42,998 nucleotides of DNA from JABDGV01 sp964577935 (GCA_964577935.1 CAZOAJ010000015.1:1-42998); one strand, 5' to 3'; counted from the stretch's first letter, positions 18,001-27,397 are shown. Numbers and translations are program-made. Notes: generated by a model not told the origin, from the sequence alone.

Positions 18001-21000
18001 GCCTGGATGTCCTGCTAAAACACAATTTAGTAATCCTATTGAACAAGTAGCAAAGACGGTTCAAGCATTAATCAAGATGGGTATACCTGATTCTGCTTTT
18101 GAAAAAGCAAAGAAGACTTTTCCTGATCTTGAAAACTTCACGATTAAAGGCATTCAGAATAATCCTCAATTGTTTGAATCTTTTATTAAGCAGTGTGTGT
18201 TACCTGAAGTAAAAATTCATCCGGAACAGATTACAAGCGACGGTCATAAGCTTGTGAGCTCTTCTGAAAGTTACTCTGGAATCAGTGGAACTTTCTGGAA
18301 TGTGACAACCTTTCCTCAATTTAATGAAATTATTCCAGATGAGAAAGAAGAGGTTTCTGCTCTATTGAAGTTGAACAACAAAGTATCTCGAGATGAAATT
18401 ACCTTTAATAAGGTAGATCATTTATCTAAAAAGGATAGTTTATTGGAATTGCTCGTTCCCAAATCAGGAAATCCTCCATTGGCTCTTATTGACAGTGCCG
18501 GATGGTTAAAAGATGTGTCAGAGGAAGATTTTATCCAGACTCTTTTGGAGCAAAGAGCGGATCTTGAAGGAATTGTTATTCATAATAAAAAGGGGCATTT
18601 GTGTGTCATTGATAGAAACAAGGCGTGCTTGCCTTTAAGCGAATCAACAATTCCAGTCGATAAAAGACTTACCATCTACAAGCAACAATATACTACGGGC
18701 ACGGATATACCTCAGGCAGCTTCTGCTAAAGCTGTATTGACAATTGGCAAAGAAATGATTTTACGAGATTTTCAGCAAAGCATTTTTCGTATGCGCGGAA
18801 TTTTGCAAAATCAACAAGCAGTTTTGGCGTATGATGCGGAAGCCCAAGCTCAGATGGCCATGCTTACCTCTATGAAGGAGGTTAATTTCCCCTCCTTTCT
18901 AAAATTTCTCATGACCTCACAGTCTGTACGGCGTCTTCAGGATAACTATCAGGCAGTACATCAGCGTATGCATGATCGACTCGAGGCGTTAGTTCGCAAT
19001 CGTATGCTTGAGCTTGTAGATCGAAAAGAGTTAGATGGGGAAGAGTCAAATCTAGATAAAATTCATTCTCTCTTCAAGGTTGCCGAACACCTCTTTATTG
19101 AAAAAAAGAAGGATTCAATATCTTCTGGATGGTCATTTCCAACCAAAGTGAAAAAAGAAGAGCGTGTTCTGCAAGATGTCAACAACTACACAGCACAGTT
19201 TGAGACTGTTCGTGAAAATCTTGAATTGACTTTCGAAGAAGTTCAGGATGCCCTTAAAGAATGTTATGATCTTGAACTGCTCGATGAGACTCTTGAAACA
19301 GGGCAGCCCTCTGATTGCGGTCTTGAAGTGCTTCAAACAAGTGCACAAGCTATGTTTCCTCTACAAGCGCAGCAAGTTTTTCAAGTTTCTGCACAGGAGA
19401 TGAAGCAATCACTTCAAGATATAGCTCAAAGGCTTGATGAGGCGCAAAAGCTTATTGATCATAAGACGTTATCGAAATCATTGAGTGCAAAACAGAAGGC
19501 GCTTGAAGAGAAGTTAAGTAGCTTTAAAACAGAGGTAAGCTCGCAGAACCTTCTTATTATTGAAAGTAATTTTGATCGTCTTATGAAAGACGGAATGTCT
19601 TTAAAGCAGAGCTTCTCGCATCTGAAAGAAATAGCTCAGATAGAAAACACCTTAATAGATGTTGAAAAGGAACTGTCGATTCTCAATGAGATTGTAAGTA
19701 CTTTTGGAAAAAATCGGATTATTTCTAATTTTGAAGTATCGTGCAAAAATCTTCATCAAGCAATTGATGAGGGAGATTTTGATGCTGTAAAACAGAGGGC
19801 TGAAGCTTTTGCTCTTGCACACTCGCTCCTTGATCCAGAGCTGAAGGCACTTCAGGAGGAGGCTACAAAAGAAATCGCTATATTAAATGCGGCAACCAAA
19901 GCTCGTTCTTCAGAGCTGCCTTCTCAGATTTATATAGATACAATCGACATTCGAGATGTTCATCAACTTGAGAGCTTAAGAAAAGCTCGAAGCGAAGATC
20001 AAAAAGCTCATGCGGAATTTCTCAAAATCCGAAAAGAATTTTTAGTTGGAAAGAGAGAAGAGCTCAATAAATTACAGAAAGAGCTTTCTAGCGATCTTTA
20101 TGGGATTTCGGGCCAGATTTTAGAAACTATCAACAGTGAATTACAAAAACAGGAAAAGCTATTCAATCCTGCTGATTTTTCTTCAGACTTACTTCCCTCT
20201 TCACAAATTGCAAACGATATCAGACGACTTAAAGATGAGCATAAAGCAAGAGTAGATGTTCAATCGGCATGTAAGGCTATACTCGGGAAGTATCAGAGTA
20301 AGGATTCTTTACGAGATGCTGTTATAAATTTAATGAAGTCTGTAAAAAAATCAGGCTTCAAAGAATACAACGAGTGTCTCGAAGATCTTCAGAAAGCAAT
20401 TCAAAATATTCAAACTATAGAGAATGCTGAATCTCTTCTTTCTCTGCAGTCGATCAAAGATCTTGGACTTGAGGATACCGTAATTAAGCGGATTACCTTC
20501 CTAAAAAGCAAAAGCTTCCTGCTTCAGCAATCAAAATCAATGTTGCCTAATAAGTTGTCGAAGGGGCTTCAGGATCGGATAGGTACATTAATTCATAAAA
20601 TCAATCGTTCAAATACAGCCAAAGAAATAAAGCTGCTTGAGTTTGAGTACCAAGATATACAGGAAGCCGCAAAGTGGTTCAGTGAAACTTCAAAAAAGAG
20701 AGAGAAGATATCGAAAGAAGTTCATCGTCTCGAGAAGCTACCTTACGGAAATGCACAAGTATCTAAACATTTTATTGCTTTCGTAGAAAAACTCAATGAG
20801 AGATCTACTCAAACATTTCTTGATCGTAAAACCCGGAATGAAATCGATGAGTCTATAGCAAGACTTGAAAGCTTAACTCCTCAAGTATTTACAGCGGCTC
20901 AGTTACAGCATTCTGCTTCTGATTTACTATCTGCATGTCCTGAAAGAAAGGAAGTTTCGATCCTGCAACAAATTCAGACTATGATAGATCGGGAAAATCA

Positions 21001-23542
21001 AGCGCGCAAGAAGCTTTTAGATCTCAATAATCAACTCAATATGGGATCAGAAACTCTTTCTGAATGGGCGGGACTTATAGGGCGCTCTCTCGGAGATCTT
21101 TCTCAAAATATTGAACTCTTCAAGTCAGTGCACGCAGATGTTGATGAGCTTATTACAAGACAGGTTCATAAAGCACGTGAATTCCTTACATCATCTCTAG
21201 AGGCTCTTCCTGAGAAGCATCGGCTTCACGAAAAGATTAAGACGGCTCTGCTTGAAAAACCGCACGTAGCCTTTCTTAATGAAGCGGCGCACATACGAAA
21301 AGAATTTGATACATATCTAAAGAACGAATCTTTCAATCAAAAAGCTCTTCTTGAGGCCTTGAACGATCGAATAAACTCTTTTAAGGGGAGTCTTTCCAAA
21401 GTTGATTCACTTGCGCTGGAAAACAAGATTCAAAAGCTTTCAGCCATAACTGAGGTGCGGCCAACGAGGCAATCGAAATTAGAGATTATCAATCTTCAAG
21501 AAGAAGTTACACGTTTAGAAAGTCTTGTTGGCGTACGTCAATCATTTTTTAATCGCGTAAACTTGCTTCGAAGTGATCTTAAAACACATGTCCATCCGAT
21601 GACAGCATTTTCCTATGAAAACGAATTAGATTCTATCGTGCAGGTGCTGACTCAGCCAATATCTTTGCAAGAATGGAATAAGCAATCGGAAGCGATTGAG
21701 GCAGCATTTGCTAAAATAGATACAGCGATCTCTTTCTCAAAAATAAAAGCGAAAGCTTTTAACTACGCAAAAATGATAATTGATGGAGTCGATGACGAGA
21801 GCACATTAAGCTCCTTCATCTCATTATTGAAGGATCCTTTAGCTCAATCGCTTTCGAGACAAAAAGAATTTCAGGAACGTGTAGCAGAAGCTTGTATTGC
21901 GCTTTCGCAAAAAGGCAAGCTCTCCCTCTCCAAGGCGATCCTTGACGCTGCAAATATCAAAAGCAAAAAAATAATTCGGTCCCTTCAGGAGGCAAGTGTT
22001 GATTACGTTTGCAAGAACCTAATAAATGACACGCATAAGCTTCTTGATGTCTATTTTGAAGATGAAGAGCTTCACCTTGATTATGATAAGCTTATGGAGG
22101 GATTTGCACTTCGCTATCTTCAGCAGAACGAAATACTTATTCAACTTTTTGAGGAAGCGGGATTTGATGAGCAGATTATCTCAGAAGCAGTGATGCAATT
22201 CAAAATTGCGTCAGGGGCCATTTCATCGTCGCTTGAAGTCCAAGCCTTAATGCCTATTGCGCAATATTTGAATAGCGATCCAAAAATCATTGAAGAGATG
22301 TCTTTTGATACTGTTTTTGATATGCAGCAGTTCGTTGCTTTTGGCATAGACAACTTAAAAGCGTATGAAGGGTCTCTTAATGATAATGAAAGAGTTGAGG
22401 TAGAGAAAGTTCGCTATGCGCTTGAAACGGCTCATAAAAACATGGAAAAGCGTGTTGCGCGTTTACGGTCATTGCAGACTAAAGCAAGTATTATGAATGG
22501 GCTCTTTGCTACTGCTCGTTTGGGTATGGGAGCTATGGCTATCACAACTTCAATTGCGACCTATGGTATGGCGCCTGCAGTTGCCCTCTACATGACTAAT
22601 ATGGCTGTATCAAAGGCAGCAAGTGTTTTTATTATTGATCCTCTTGTTGATATCTCAACGCAGAAATTGCCTGATTCAATTAAGCCTGCAGCGGCATTTT
22701 TGATTAAAGCAGGTCTTGGATTCGCTGTAACTGGTGCTTTGGCTCGATATTCTGATTTGATTGTTTCAGGAGTCAAAAATATTACGGGTGGTAATCAGCT
22801 TGAAGATACGGTTCAACAGGCTGCAAATAATATTGGAAATGAACCTTGTTACAATAAGAAAGCAAAGTCATTTGAGGAGCTTTTTACAAAGAAAGAGCAG
22901 CCCATGAGCCAGCCTATGGAGTTTCGAAAACCGCTCGTCGAGGAAGTTCAACAGCGGTTTAACAGACTTGCAGCTCCGAAGATTACGCCGATTGAAGAGG
23001 CTTTTAAACAAAGATATCAAAGTTTTGAGCAGGCACATGATTATCACTTCGGCATTTCAAAGATTGAAAAGCCGATGCTTCAGCCAATGACTCCTAATTT
23101 ACATCCATTTGGAGAGGCTCTCGAGAAAGAGAAGGTTCGCCTTTTGACTGAGGGACCAAGAATACAAAATTTTGGAGCAGATTCTGGCCATGGAGCGGGA
23201 AATGGCCCTACTTTAGATGTTGGTGGTCCAAAGTCTGAGCCCCTTTTGCCAAACTTTGGAAGCGGAGGTAATGGACCAGCTGCTTCTGCGGATCTTACGA
23301 ATACTGTCCAGCAGCCTGTTGAGGAAGCTGTGAAAACAATAACTAAAGAACAGGTTGATGAGATCGCGCAGTCTGCAAAAATTGCGGTTCAAAGAAAGGT
23401 TGTTCAGCAGCAGAAAGTTGAACAAGTTGCCGAACAAGCAGAGGGAGTGCTTTCTTGGATATACAAAGCTTTCAAGCCTCGCTATACGGGACGATTTGCA
23501 AGTGCGGTCGAACATGATACAGTTTTGCCTGGGAATTTTTAA
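15086..23542 (+). CDS. Giant 2818-residue protein with DUF3638/DUF3645-like P-loop ATPase core and long coiled coil
   Basis: ATG 15086 follows AAGGTG by 8 nt; an in-frame TTG at 15068 is less likely. Residues 1-640 are helical. A helicase-like core spans about 640-1250: Walker A LLMGSGKTFLLLP (K670), Walker B ADEVD (D801, E802), an SGTF motif (1067-1070), and a motif-VI-like block TTGTDIPQ (1203-1210) then RDFQQSIFRMRG (about 1228-1239). The M-G-x-GK-[ST] loop and the TGTDI...QxxxRMR order resemble the DUF3638/DUF3645 proteins of eukaryotes and some intracellular bacteria; that call is from memory. About 1330-2450 is continuous charged helix, probably coiled coil. Two hydrophobic segments follow (about 2472-2508 and 2535-2555), then a Gly/Pro-rich, low-complexity tail. 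The function of the family is not known to me; membrane association and secretion are possible. It lies between acpP and fabG, which adjoin in C. trachomatis. Confidence 0.85.
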   Translation: MISGPQFFKVEEGKILETEKKEASSLTKVVQCAVRQLQSQSHELTYFDVDRVYRAYSKRLKKSLFSKIKIWWNKGTLEILETNRKELYKDLFTNPTRRDFEKLINLSPQVIISKDSKNQLLAFLDSLSLEEKQDYLKQFIQGNLETIISEIARRSDFLKKFPDIIQKSSNYVNFEAVPKTNIFAYQVAQRLQTESDVITLKNFWKDHSLQISKLMQNPEKDELSYRLVRLLESKISLLSKQINIKTSGLPFHMLRGGGNFSIGEYSYRYSEQGFDQIDQASQRKIPFTANARIKLAEQLIDRGEYEYLPSVFSTSLLTLNSQLNDESEAILHKLVCHDDLSIAIKSAHVLVKNGIKLDENEINKINAHLDLIHEDIGTIKQSILGLNRYEVASLAIIPQFAAKVRTLQLENYRYQEPSRATKVIAAPQRYPKEKENRNEGKKEYHPDLQSFKEAFSAADPSKAEYKEQAQDAFDSFLKIAQSIKEEELQHTQINPLPEAYQKIVGHIGDASLIEQDIKLLKVDLQIEINRKEILLYSKLPPFSPPVLQLILAYGQGSLDLVLDVDKDTLDVIQKSIAEVIQARQELQKCERIEGYIKAGTDNADQEKFNNRLDLMLRECPAYDDPLKFPFLQVAEYFLNIYARPQQVESITKLGETDKKKVLQLLMGSGKTFLLLPILALLRADGNNLSTVMVPEPLFSEVSKQLQNTLGSSFDKIVASFTVPHGDVTVEYLKELLITLQDVRSNRGILVITPERQHALLNSLTSILKSSKDNPSPLEDEKLILILKVIKLLSTSENVIADEVDQLLRTNLQYIITLGEPKSFGIDQREIISSLVLFVSNNPNKFPVAFDFATNDSAKPRVTIESYHEHVKSVLADQAIDLLKDKKDFRALIDGNEALLKIFFTLPTKNEENQQISEAEAFFNSLDENRKRVLLDIRMALVDVLPKTFFSNVNEKYGLTNDQETFLARPFEGPGCPAKTQFSNPIEQVAKTVQALIKMGIPDSAFEKAKKTFPDLENFTIKGIQNNPQLFESFIKQCVLPEVKIHPEQITSDGHKLVSSSESYSGISGTFWNVTTFPQFNEIIPDEKEEVSALLKLNNKVSRDEITFNKVDHLSKKDSLLELLVPKSGNPPLALIDSAGWLKDVSEEDFIQTLLEQRADLEGIVIHNKKGHLCVIDRNKACLPLSESTIPVDKRLTIYKQQYTTGTDIPQAASAKAVLTIGKEMILRDFQQSIFRMRGILQNQQAVLAYDAEAQAQMAMLTSMKEVNFPSFLKFLMTSQSVRRLQDNYQAVHQRMHDRLEALVRNRMLELVDRKELDGEESNLDKIHSLFKVAEHLFIEKKKDSISSGWSFPTKVKKEERVLQDVNNYTAQFETVRENLELTFEEVQDALKECYDLELLDETLETGQPSDCGLEVLQTSAQAMFPLQAQQVFQVSAQEMKQSLQDIAQRLDEAQKLIDHKTLSKSLSAKQKALEEKLSSFKTEVSSQNLLIIESNFDRLMKDGMSLKQSFSHLKEIAQIENTLIDVEKELSILNEIVSTFGKNRIISNFEVSCKNLHQAIDEGDFDAVKQRAEAFALAHSLLDPELKALQEEATKEIAILNAATKARSSELPSQIYIDTIDIRDVHQLESLRKARSEDQKAHAEFLKIRKEFLVGKREELNKLQKELSSDLYGISGQILETINSELQKQEKLFNPADFSSDLLPSSQIANDIRRLKDEHKARVDVQSACKAILGKYQSKDSLRDAVINLMKSVKKSGFKEYNECLEDLQKAIQNIQTIENAESLLSLQSIKDLGLEDTVIKRITFLKSKSFLLQQSKSMLPNKLSKGLQDRIGTLIHKINRSNTAKEIKLLEFEYQDIQEAAKWFSETSKKREKISKEVHRLEKLPYGNAQVSKHFIAFVEKLNERSTQTFLDRKTRNEIDESIARLESLTPQVFTAAQLQHSASDLLSACPERKEVSILQQIQTMIDRENQARKKLLDLNNQLNMGSETLSEWAGLIGRSLGDLSQNIELFKSVHADVDELITRQVHKAREFLTSSLEALPEKHRLHEKIKTALLEKPHVAFLNEAAHIRKEFDTYLKNESFNQKALLEALNDRINSFKGSLSKVDSLALENKIQKLSAITEVRPTRQSKLEIINLQEEVTRLESLVGVRQSFFNRVNLLRSDLKTHVHPMTAFSYENELDSIVQVLTQPISLQEWNKQSEAIEAAFAKIDTAISFSKIKAKAFNYAKMIIDGVDDESTLSSFISLLKDPLAQSLSRQKEFQERVAEACIALSQKGKLSLSKAILDAANIKSKKIIRSLQEASVDYVCKNLINDTHKLLDVYFEDEELHLDYDKLMEGFALRYLQQNEILIQLFEEAGFDEQIISEAVMQFKIASGAISSSLEVQALMPIAQYLNSDPKIIEEMSFDTVFDMQQFVAFGIDNLKAYEGSLNDNERVEVEKVRYALETAHKNMEKRVARLRSLQTKASIMNGLFATARLGMGAMAITTSIATYGMAPAVALYMTNMAVSKAASVFIIDPLVDISTQKLPDSIKPAAAFLIKAGLGFAVTGALARYSDLIVSGVKNITGGNQLEDTVQQAANNIGNEPCYNKKAKSFEELFTKKEQPMSQPMEFRKPLVEEVQQRFNRLAAPKITPIEEAFKQRYQSFEQAHDYHFGISKIEKPMLQPMTPNLHPFGEALEKEKVRLLTEGPRIQNFGADSGHGAGNGPTLDVGGPKSEPLLPNFGSGGNGPAASADLTNTVQQPVEEAVKTITKEQVDEIAQSAKIAVQRKVVQQQKVEQVAEQAEGVLSWIYKAFKPRYTGRFASAVEHDTVLPGNF

Positions 23543-23641
23543 AACTGGTCCATATTAAATACTTAAGCAAATCATGATGGAAATTTCATTCGATTTCAGA
23601 GTAGAATACGTGGGTTTTTTAACAGACACTTCTTGTGTGCT

Positions 23642-24688
23642 ATGATTCAAAATTCCGATTCACTTATTGCCGCCCTTCCTTGTATTGCTGACGGAGAAGA
23701 TAAGAGTTCTCCTTTCAAGAACTGTATACGTAATAACTACCGACATATTCGCAAGTGGGCAAAACGAACGGAAACAGATTGCTTTCGTATCTATGAAAGA
23801 GAAATTCCCTCACATCCTTTGGCTATCGATTTTTATGCAGGGCGTTTTTGCATTCATTACTTTTCTAGATACCGTGATGATGAAGAGCCATCAGAAATCC
23901 TCGTAAATGATGTTGAACAAACATTAAGCTCAATTTTCGGAATCTCACCAGAAAAAATGAAAGAGTTGATTTTCTGGCGCACTCGCATTAGAAGAGCTCG
24001 GATTGAACAGTATGAAAAGAGAGCGGGAGAAAAGGAGTTTTTCACCGTTCACGAATATGGAATTCGTTTTTTAGTAAACCTTGTTGACTATCTCGATACA
24101 GGGCTTTTTCTTGATCACCGAGAAACTCGTAAATTGGTTGGGTCTCTTTCAAAAGGCAAACGAGTCTTAAACTTGTTCGCATACACATGTTCTTTTAGTG
24201 TTCATGCAGCTCTTGCAGGTGCGGCGTATACGAAAAGCATCGATATGTCGAATACCTATACGGATTGGGGAAGAGAGAATTTTGTTTTGAATAGTCTTCC
24301 GCTCAAAACAAATGAAATAGTTCGCGCAGATTGTTTGAGATTTCTTGACGACGAAATTCAATCAAGATTGAAGTACGATATTATCATTATTGATCCTCCG
24401 ACTCTATCAAGGTCAAAGAAGATGGCCGAAATGTTTGATATTCAAGAAGATTATTACATGCTGCTTGTCAAAGCTATGAAATTGCTCGCTCAAGGCGGAA
24501 CTATTTTTTTCAGTACTAATTCTCGAAAGTTTCGTTTTGACACGACCCTTTTCGAGAATTATACGATTCAGGATATCACTTCGAAAACAATTCCGATGGA
24601 TTTTCATAATAAGAAAATCCATCAATGCTGGAAAATTAGCGAAAAAGAGAATCAAAAAACTTTATATCCCAAAACTTTACATAGCTAG
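23642..24688 (+). CDS. Stand-alone RlmK-type 23S rRNA (guanine-N7) methyltransferase
   Basis: The 348-residue protein aligns by eye along its whole length with the C-terminal (RlmK) half of E. coli RlmL, which makes m7G2069 in 23S rRNA. Shared landmarks are RHIRKWAKR near the N-terminus, FRIYEREIPSHPLAID, LVDYLDTGLFLDHRETRKL, the SAM motif VLNLFAYTCSFSVHAAL, the acidic IDMSNTYTDWGRENF, the DPPT catalytic-loop motif in IIIDPPTLSRSKKM, and IHQCWKIS at the end. The RlmL (m2G2445) half is absent, so the enzyme is a single-domain form. ATG 23642 is chosen for conservation; no good ribosome site is visible. It lies 99 bp after the giant gene and overlaps fabG tail to tail by 12 bp. Confidence 0.85.
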   Translation: MIQNSDSLIAALPCIADGEDKSSPFKNCIRNNYRHIRKWAKRTETDCFRIYEREIPSHPLAIDFYAGRFCIHYFSRYRDDEEPSEILVNDVEQTLSSIFGISPEKMKELIFWRTRIRRARIEQYEKRAGEKEFFTVHEYGIRFLVNLVDYLDTGLFLDHRETRKLVGSLSKGKRVLNLFAYTCSFSVHAALAGAAYTKSIDMSNTYTDWGRENFVLNSLPLKTNEIVRADCLRFLDDEIQSRLKYDIIIIDPPTLSRSKKMAEMFDIQEDYYMLLVKAMKLLAQGGTIFFSTNSRKFRFDTTLFENYTIQDITSKTIPMDFHNKKIHQCWKISEKENQKTLYPKTLHS

Positions 24689-25417
24689 GCCGCCATCTAA
24701 GACGAGAGTTTGACCCGTCATGTAGGTGGCATCAGTCGCAAGGTAGAGCGCTGCATGTGCAATCTCGTCCGTTTTTCCCATACGGCCCATAGGAATTGTT
24801 GCTATTGCTTGCTCTTTTTTAGTGTCACCCAGTGCATGTGTCATATCTGTTTCAATAAAACCAGGAGCAATACAGTTGACACGGATATTTCGTGACGCGA
24901 CCTCTTTAGCAAGCGCTTTAGAAAAACCGATCATGCCTGCCTTAGAGGCTGCATAGTTGCACTGACCAGGATTACCAATGAGTCCGACAACCGAGGTAAT
25001 ATTAATAATTACACCCGAACGAGCTTTCATCATTGGGCGAATGGCTTGACGGCAGGTGTAAAAAGAGGAAGAGAGGTTTATGTCGAGAACTTTTTGCCAG
25101 TCCTCGTCGCTCATTTTCATCAGGAGACCATCTCGTGTGATTCCTGCATTATTAATGAGAATGTCGATTTTGCCATGTTTTTGAAGAACGGTTTCAAAGA
25201 CTTTTTCAACATCTTCTTTTTTTGAAATATCTGCAAGAAGCATGGTAAGAGTTGAAATATCCCTTTCAACAGCTATTTTTTCTACTTCCAGGGCTTTGTC
25301 TTGTTTTGTTCCAATACCATAGACGATAGCTCCTGCCTGTGCAAACAAGAGGGCAATATGTTTGCCGATTCCAGAAGTGGCTCCTGTGATGATTGCAATC
25401 TGACCTGATAGTCTCAT
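24677..25417 (-). CDS. fabG: 3-oxoacyl-[acyl-carrier-protein] reductase FabG
   Basis: FabG reduces 3-ketoacyl-ACP with NADPH in the elongation cycle. The 246-residue short-chain dehydrogenase has the cofactor motif TGATSGIGK, NNAG, and the catalytic S142, Y155 and K159 (ITSVVG, NYAASKAG). ATG 25417 is chosen because it gives the usual MRLSGQIAIITG start and an AAGG ribosome site lies 5 to 6 nt before it; the frame is open for another 27 codons upstream. It is the last gene of fabH-fabD-fabG, 25 bp after fabD, and its stop overlaps the RlmK-like gene. Confidence 0.97.
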   Translation of the reverse strand: MRLSGQIAIITGATSGIGKHIALLFAQAGAIVYGIGTKQDKALEVEKIAVERDISTLTMLLADISKKEDVEKVFETVLQKHGKIDILINNAGITRDGLLMKMSDEDWQKVLDINLSSSFYTCRQAIRPMMKARSGVIINITSVVGLIGNPGQCNYAASKAGMIGFSKALAKEVASRNIRVNCIAPGFIETDMTHALGDTKKEQAIATIPMGRMGKTDEIAHAALYLATDATYMTGQTLVLDGGLAM

Positions 25418-25442
25418 ATGACCTTGTCCTCTGATCTTGTCC

Positions 25443-26387
25443 TTACTGACGTTTCTGTAGTTCTTGTTCGAGTTTAGAGATATCTTGCGTGTTGTCAATA
25501 TTAATAGTTGCTGCAGTTGTGCCTATCTTTTTATTCATTCCCGTCAATGTCGATCCACATCCGATTTCTATATATAAAGAGGGGACTTCACGATCAATTG
25601 TTCGAATAGACTCAGACCATTTAGTCGGAGAGGTTACCTGTTCTATAAGGAGGGCTCGAACCTCATCAGTGCTTTCAGCAAATCTGCCCGTTACGTTCAT
25701 GGCTACTTTTGTTTTGCCCATTTTGATGTCGGCAGCTTTCAAATAAGGCTTTAAAGCATCTTGCGCCTTTTGCATTAATCCTGAGTGAAAGGCTCCATGA
25801 ACCTGAAGTTGAAGTACGCGTTTTGCTCCTCTTTGGAGAAGAGCCTCTTTTGCTCGATCGATAGCAGACTCTGTTCCTGAGATGACAACCTGGCCTGGAC
25901 AATTGAAGTTTGCGCAAAAAAGTTCATTTGGAAGATTTAGACTTTCTACTGTTTTAATGACTGCGTCATCGTCTAGACCTAAAACAACTGCCATAGTGCC
26001 TTTTGTTGTCTCGCAAGCCTGATGCATCAATTCACCACGTTTTGCTACGAGCCGTAGCGCTTCAGTGAAGCTTAAAATTCGGGCCGCATGAAGTGCTGTG
26101 TATTCTCCCAGACTTAGGCCTGAGGTATATGCAGGAGCATCGAGATTGAATTGCTTTTCAAGGGCGCGAAGTATTGCTATTGATGTTACAAAAATTGCCG
26201 GTTGGCTATTCTTCGTTTGCGTTAAATCGCTTTCGTTGCCTGAGAGAATAAGTTTTGAAAGCGAAGTTTTAAGGACGTCATCTGCCTCTTCAAAAACACG
26301 CTTTGACTCTGGAAAGGTTTCATAAAAGCTCTTTCCCATGCCCACATACTGGGATCCTTGTCCAGGAAATAGGTATACTAATTTCAT
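25443..26387 (-). CDS. fabD: Malonyl-CoA:ACP transacylase FabD
   Basis: FabD moves malonyl from CoA to ACP to supply elongation units. The 314-residue protein begins with MKLVYLFPGQGSQYVGMG, has the nucleophile S92 in GLSLGEY, and HGAFHSGLM with the catalytic histidine. The usual 305-320 length is kept. Its ATG overlaps the fabH stop by 4 nt (ATGA), so translation is probably coupled. Confidence 0.97.
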   Translation of the reverse strand: MKLVYLFPGQGSQYVGMGKSFYETFPESKRVFEEADDVLKTSLSKLILSGNESDLTQTKNSQPAIFVTSIAILRALEKQFNLDAPAYTSGLSLGEYTALHAARILSFTEALRLVAKRGELMHQACETTKGTMAVVLGLDDDAVIKTVESLNLPNELFCANFNCPGQVVISGTESAIDRAKEALLQRGAKRVLQLQVHGAFHSGLMQKAQDALKPYLKAADIKMGKTKVAMNVTGRFAESTDEVRALLIEQVTSPTKWSESIRTIDREVPSLYIEIGCGSTLTGMNKKIGTTAATINIDNTQDISKLEQELQKRQ

Positions 26388-27397
26388 ATGACCTCATGAT
26401 AGGTGAGAAGGGCAGCGCCCCAAGTAAGCCCTCCACCAAAGGCTGCAAGAAGAAATTTATCTCCCTGCTGAAACGGATGCTGAGACTGAGTGTAGTCGAT
26501 TGCAAGTGGTATGGTGGAGGCCGAAGTGTTTGCATATTTTTCGATTGTTTGTGCGACTCTATCCCAAGGAATCGAAAATCGTTTGGCGATTGCTTCCATG
26601 ATTCGGATATTTGCCTGATGGGGGATGAGCCAAGAGATATCTTTTTCAGGAGTATTCGTTGCATCTAAACACTCTTTGGCAGCAGCTTCCATTCTCCGAA
26701 CAGCGTGTTTGAAAACTTCTCGGCCACTCATCTTGAGTGTGTGCGCTTTTTCTTGATGGCTTGTCGGACTTGAGGGCATACGTGATCCGCCAGCGGGTAT
26801 TGATATAAGATCCGCAAGTTCACCATCGGCACCGAGGCATACATGATCGATTGAAAGGCCTGATGAAAGACCTGATTCTCCCTGAGTGATGAGGCATGCA
26901 GATGCTCCATCTCCAAAAAGAATGCATGTATTTCTATCTGTATAATCAACAAAGGCGCTATTTTTTTCTGTTGCAACGAGTAAAACGGTTTTTGCCTGTC
27001 CGTTTTCAACAAAAGCTTTTGCTGTCGCGAGCCCGTAGAGAAAACCTGAACATGCAGCCTGTAGGTCAAAGGCTGCAGCTTGTGGAGCTCCTATGCCATG
27101 TTGAATCAAAGCAGCTGTTGAGGGGCATAAAAAATCAGGGGTCATCGTCGAAGTTATGATGAGATCAACTTGGGTTGGCTGAATATTTGCCTTTTGAAGG
27201 GCAATCTTTGAAGCCTCAATTCCCATCGTTGATGAATGCTCATGAGCAGATGCAATACGTCTTTCGCGTATTCCAGTTCTTGATACTATCCATTCATCGG
27301 AAGTCTCTACCATTGATTCCAGATCACGATTTGAAAGAACGCTATCTGGAAGATAGGAGCCTATTGCTCTAATAACTGCTTTAATTTGCTTTGACAT
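26384..27397 (-). CDS. fabH: 3-oxoacyl-[acyl-carrier-protein] synthase III FabH
   Basis: FabH starts fatty-acid synthesis by condensing acetyl-CoA with malonyl-ACP. The 337-residue protein has the complete Cys-His-Asn triad: C116 (QAACSGFLYGL), H260 (IPHQANIRI) and N290 (NTSASTIPLA). ATG 27397 gives the conserved start; the frame is open for 25 more codons upstream, but those residues are not family-like. It is the first gene of fabH-fabD-fabG and diverges from recR across a 95-bp gap that should hold both promoters. Confidence 0.97.
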   Translation of the reverse strand: MSKQIKAVIRAIGSYLPDSVLSNRDLESMVETSDEWIVSRTGIRERRIASAHEHSSTMGIEASKIALQKANIQPTQVDLIITSTMTPDFLCPSTAALIQHGIGAPQAAAFDLQAACSGFLYGLATAKAFVENGQAKTVLLVATEKNSAFVDYTDRNTCILFGDGASACLITQGESGLSSGLSIDHVCLGADGELADLISIPAGGSRMPSSPTSHQEKAHTLKMSGREVFKHAVRRMEAAAKECLDATNTPEKDISWLIPHQANIRIMEAIAKRFSIPWDRVAQTIEKYANTSASTIPLAIDYTQSQHPFQQGDKFLLAAFGGGLTWGAALLTYHEVI

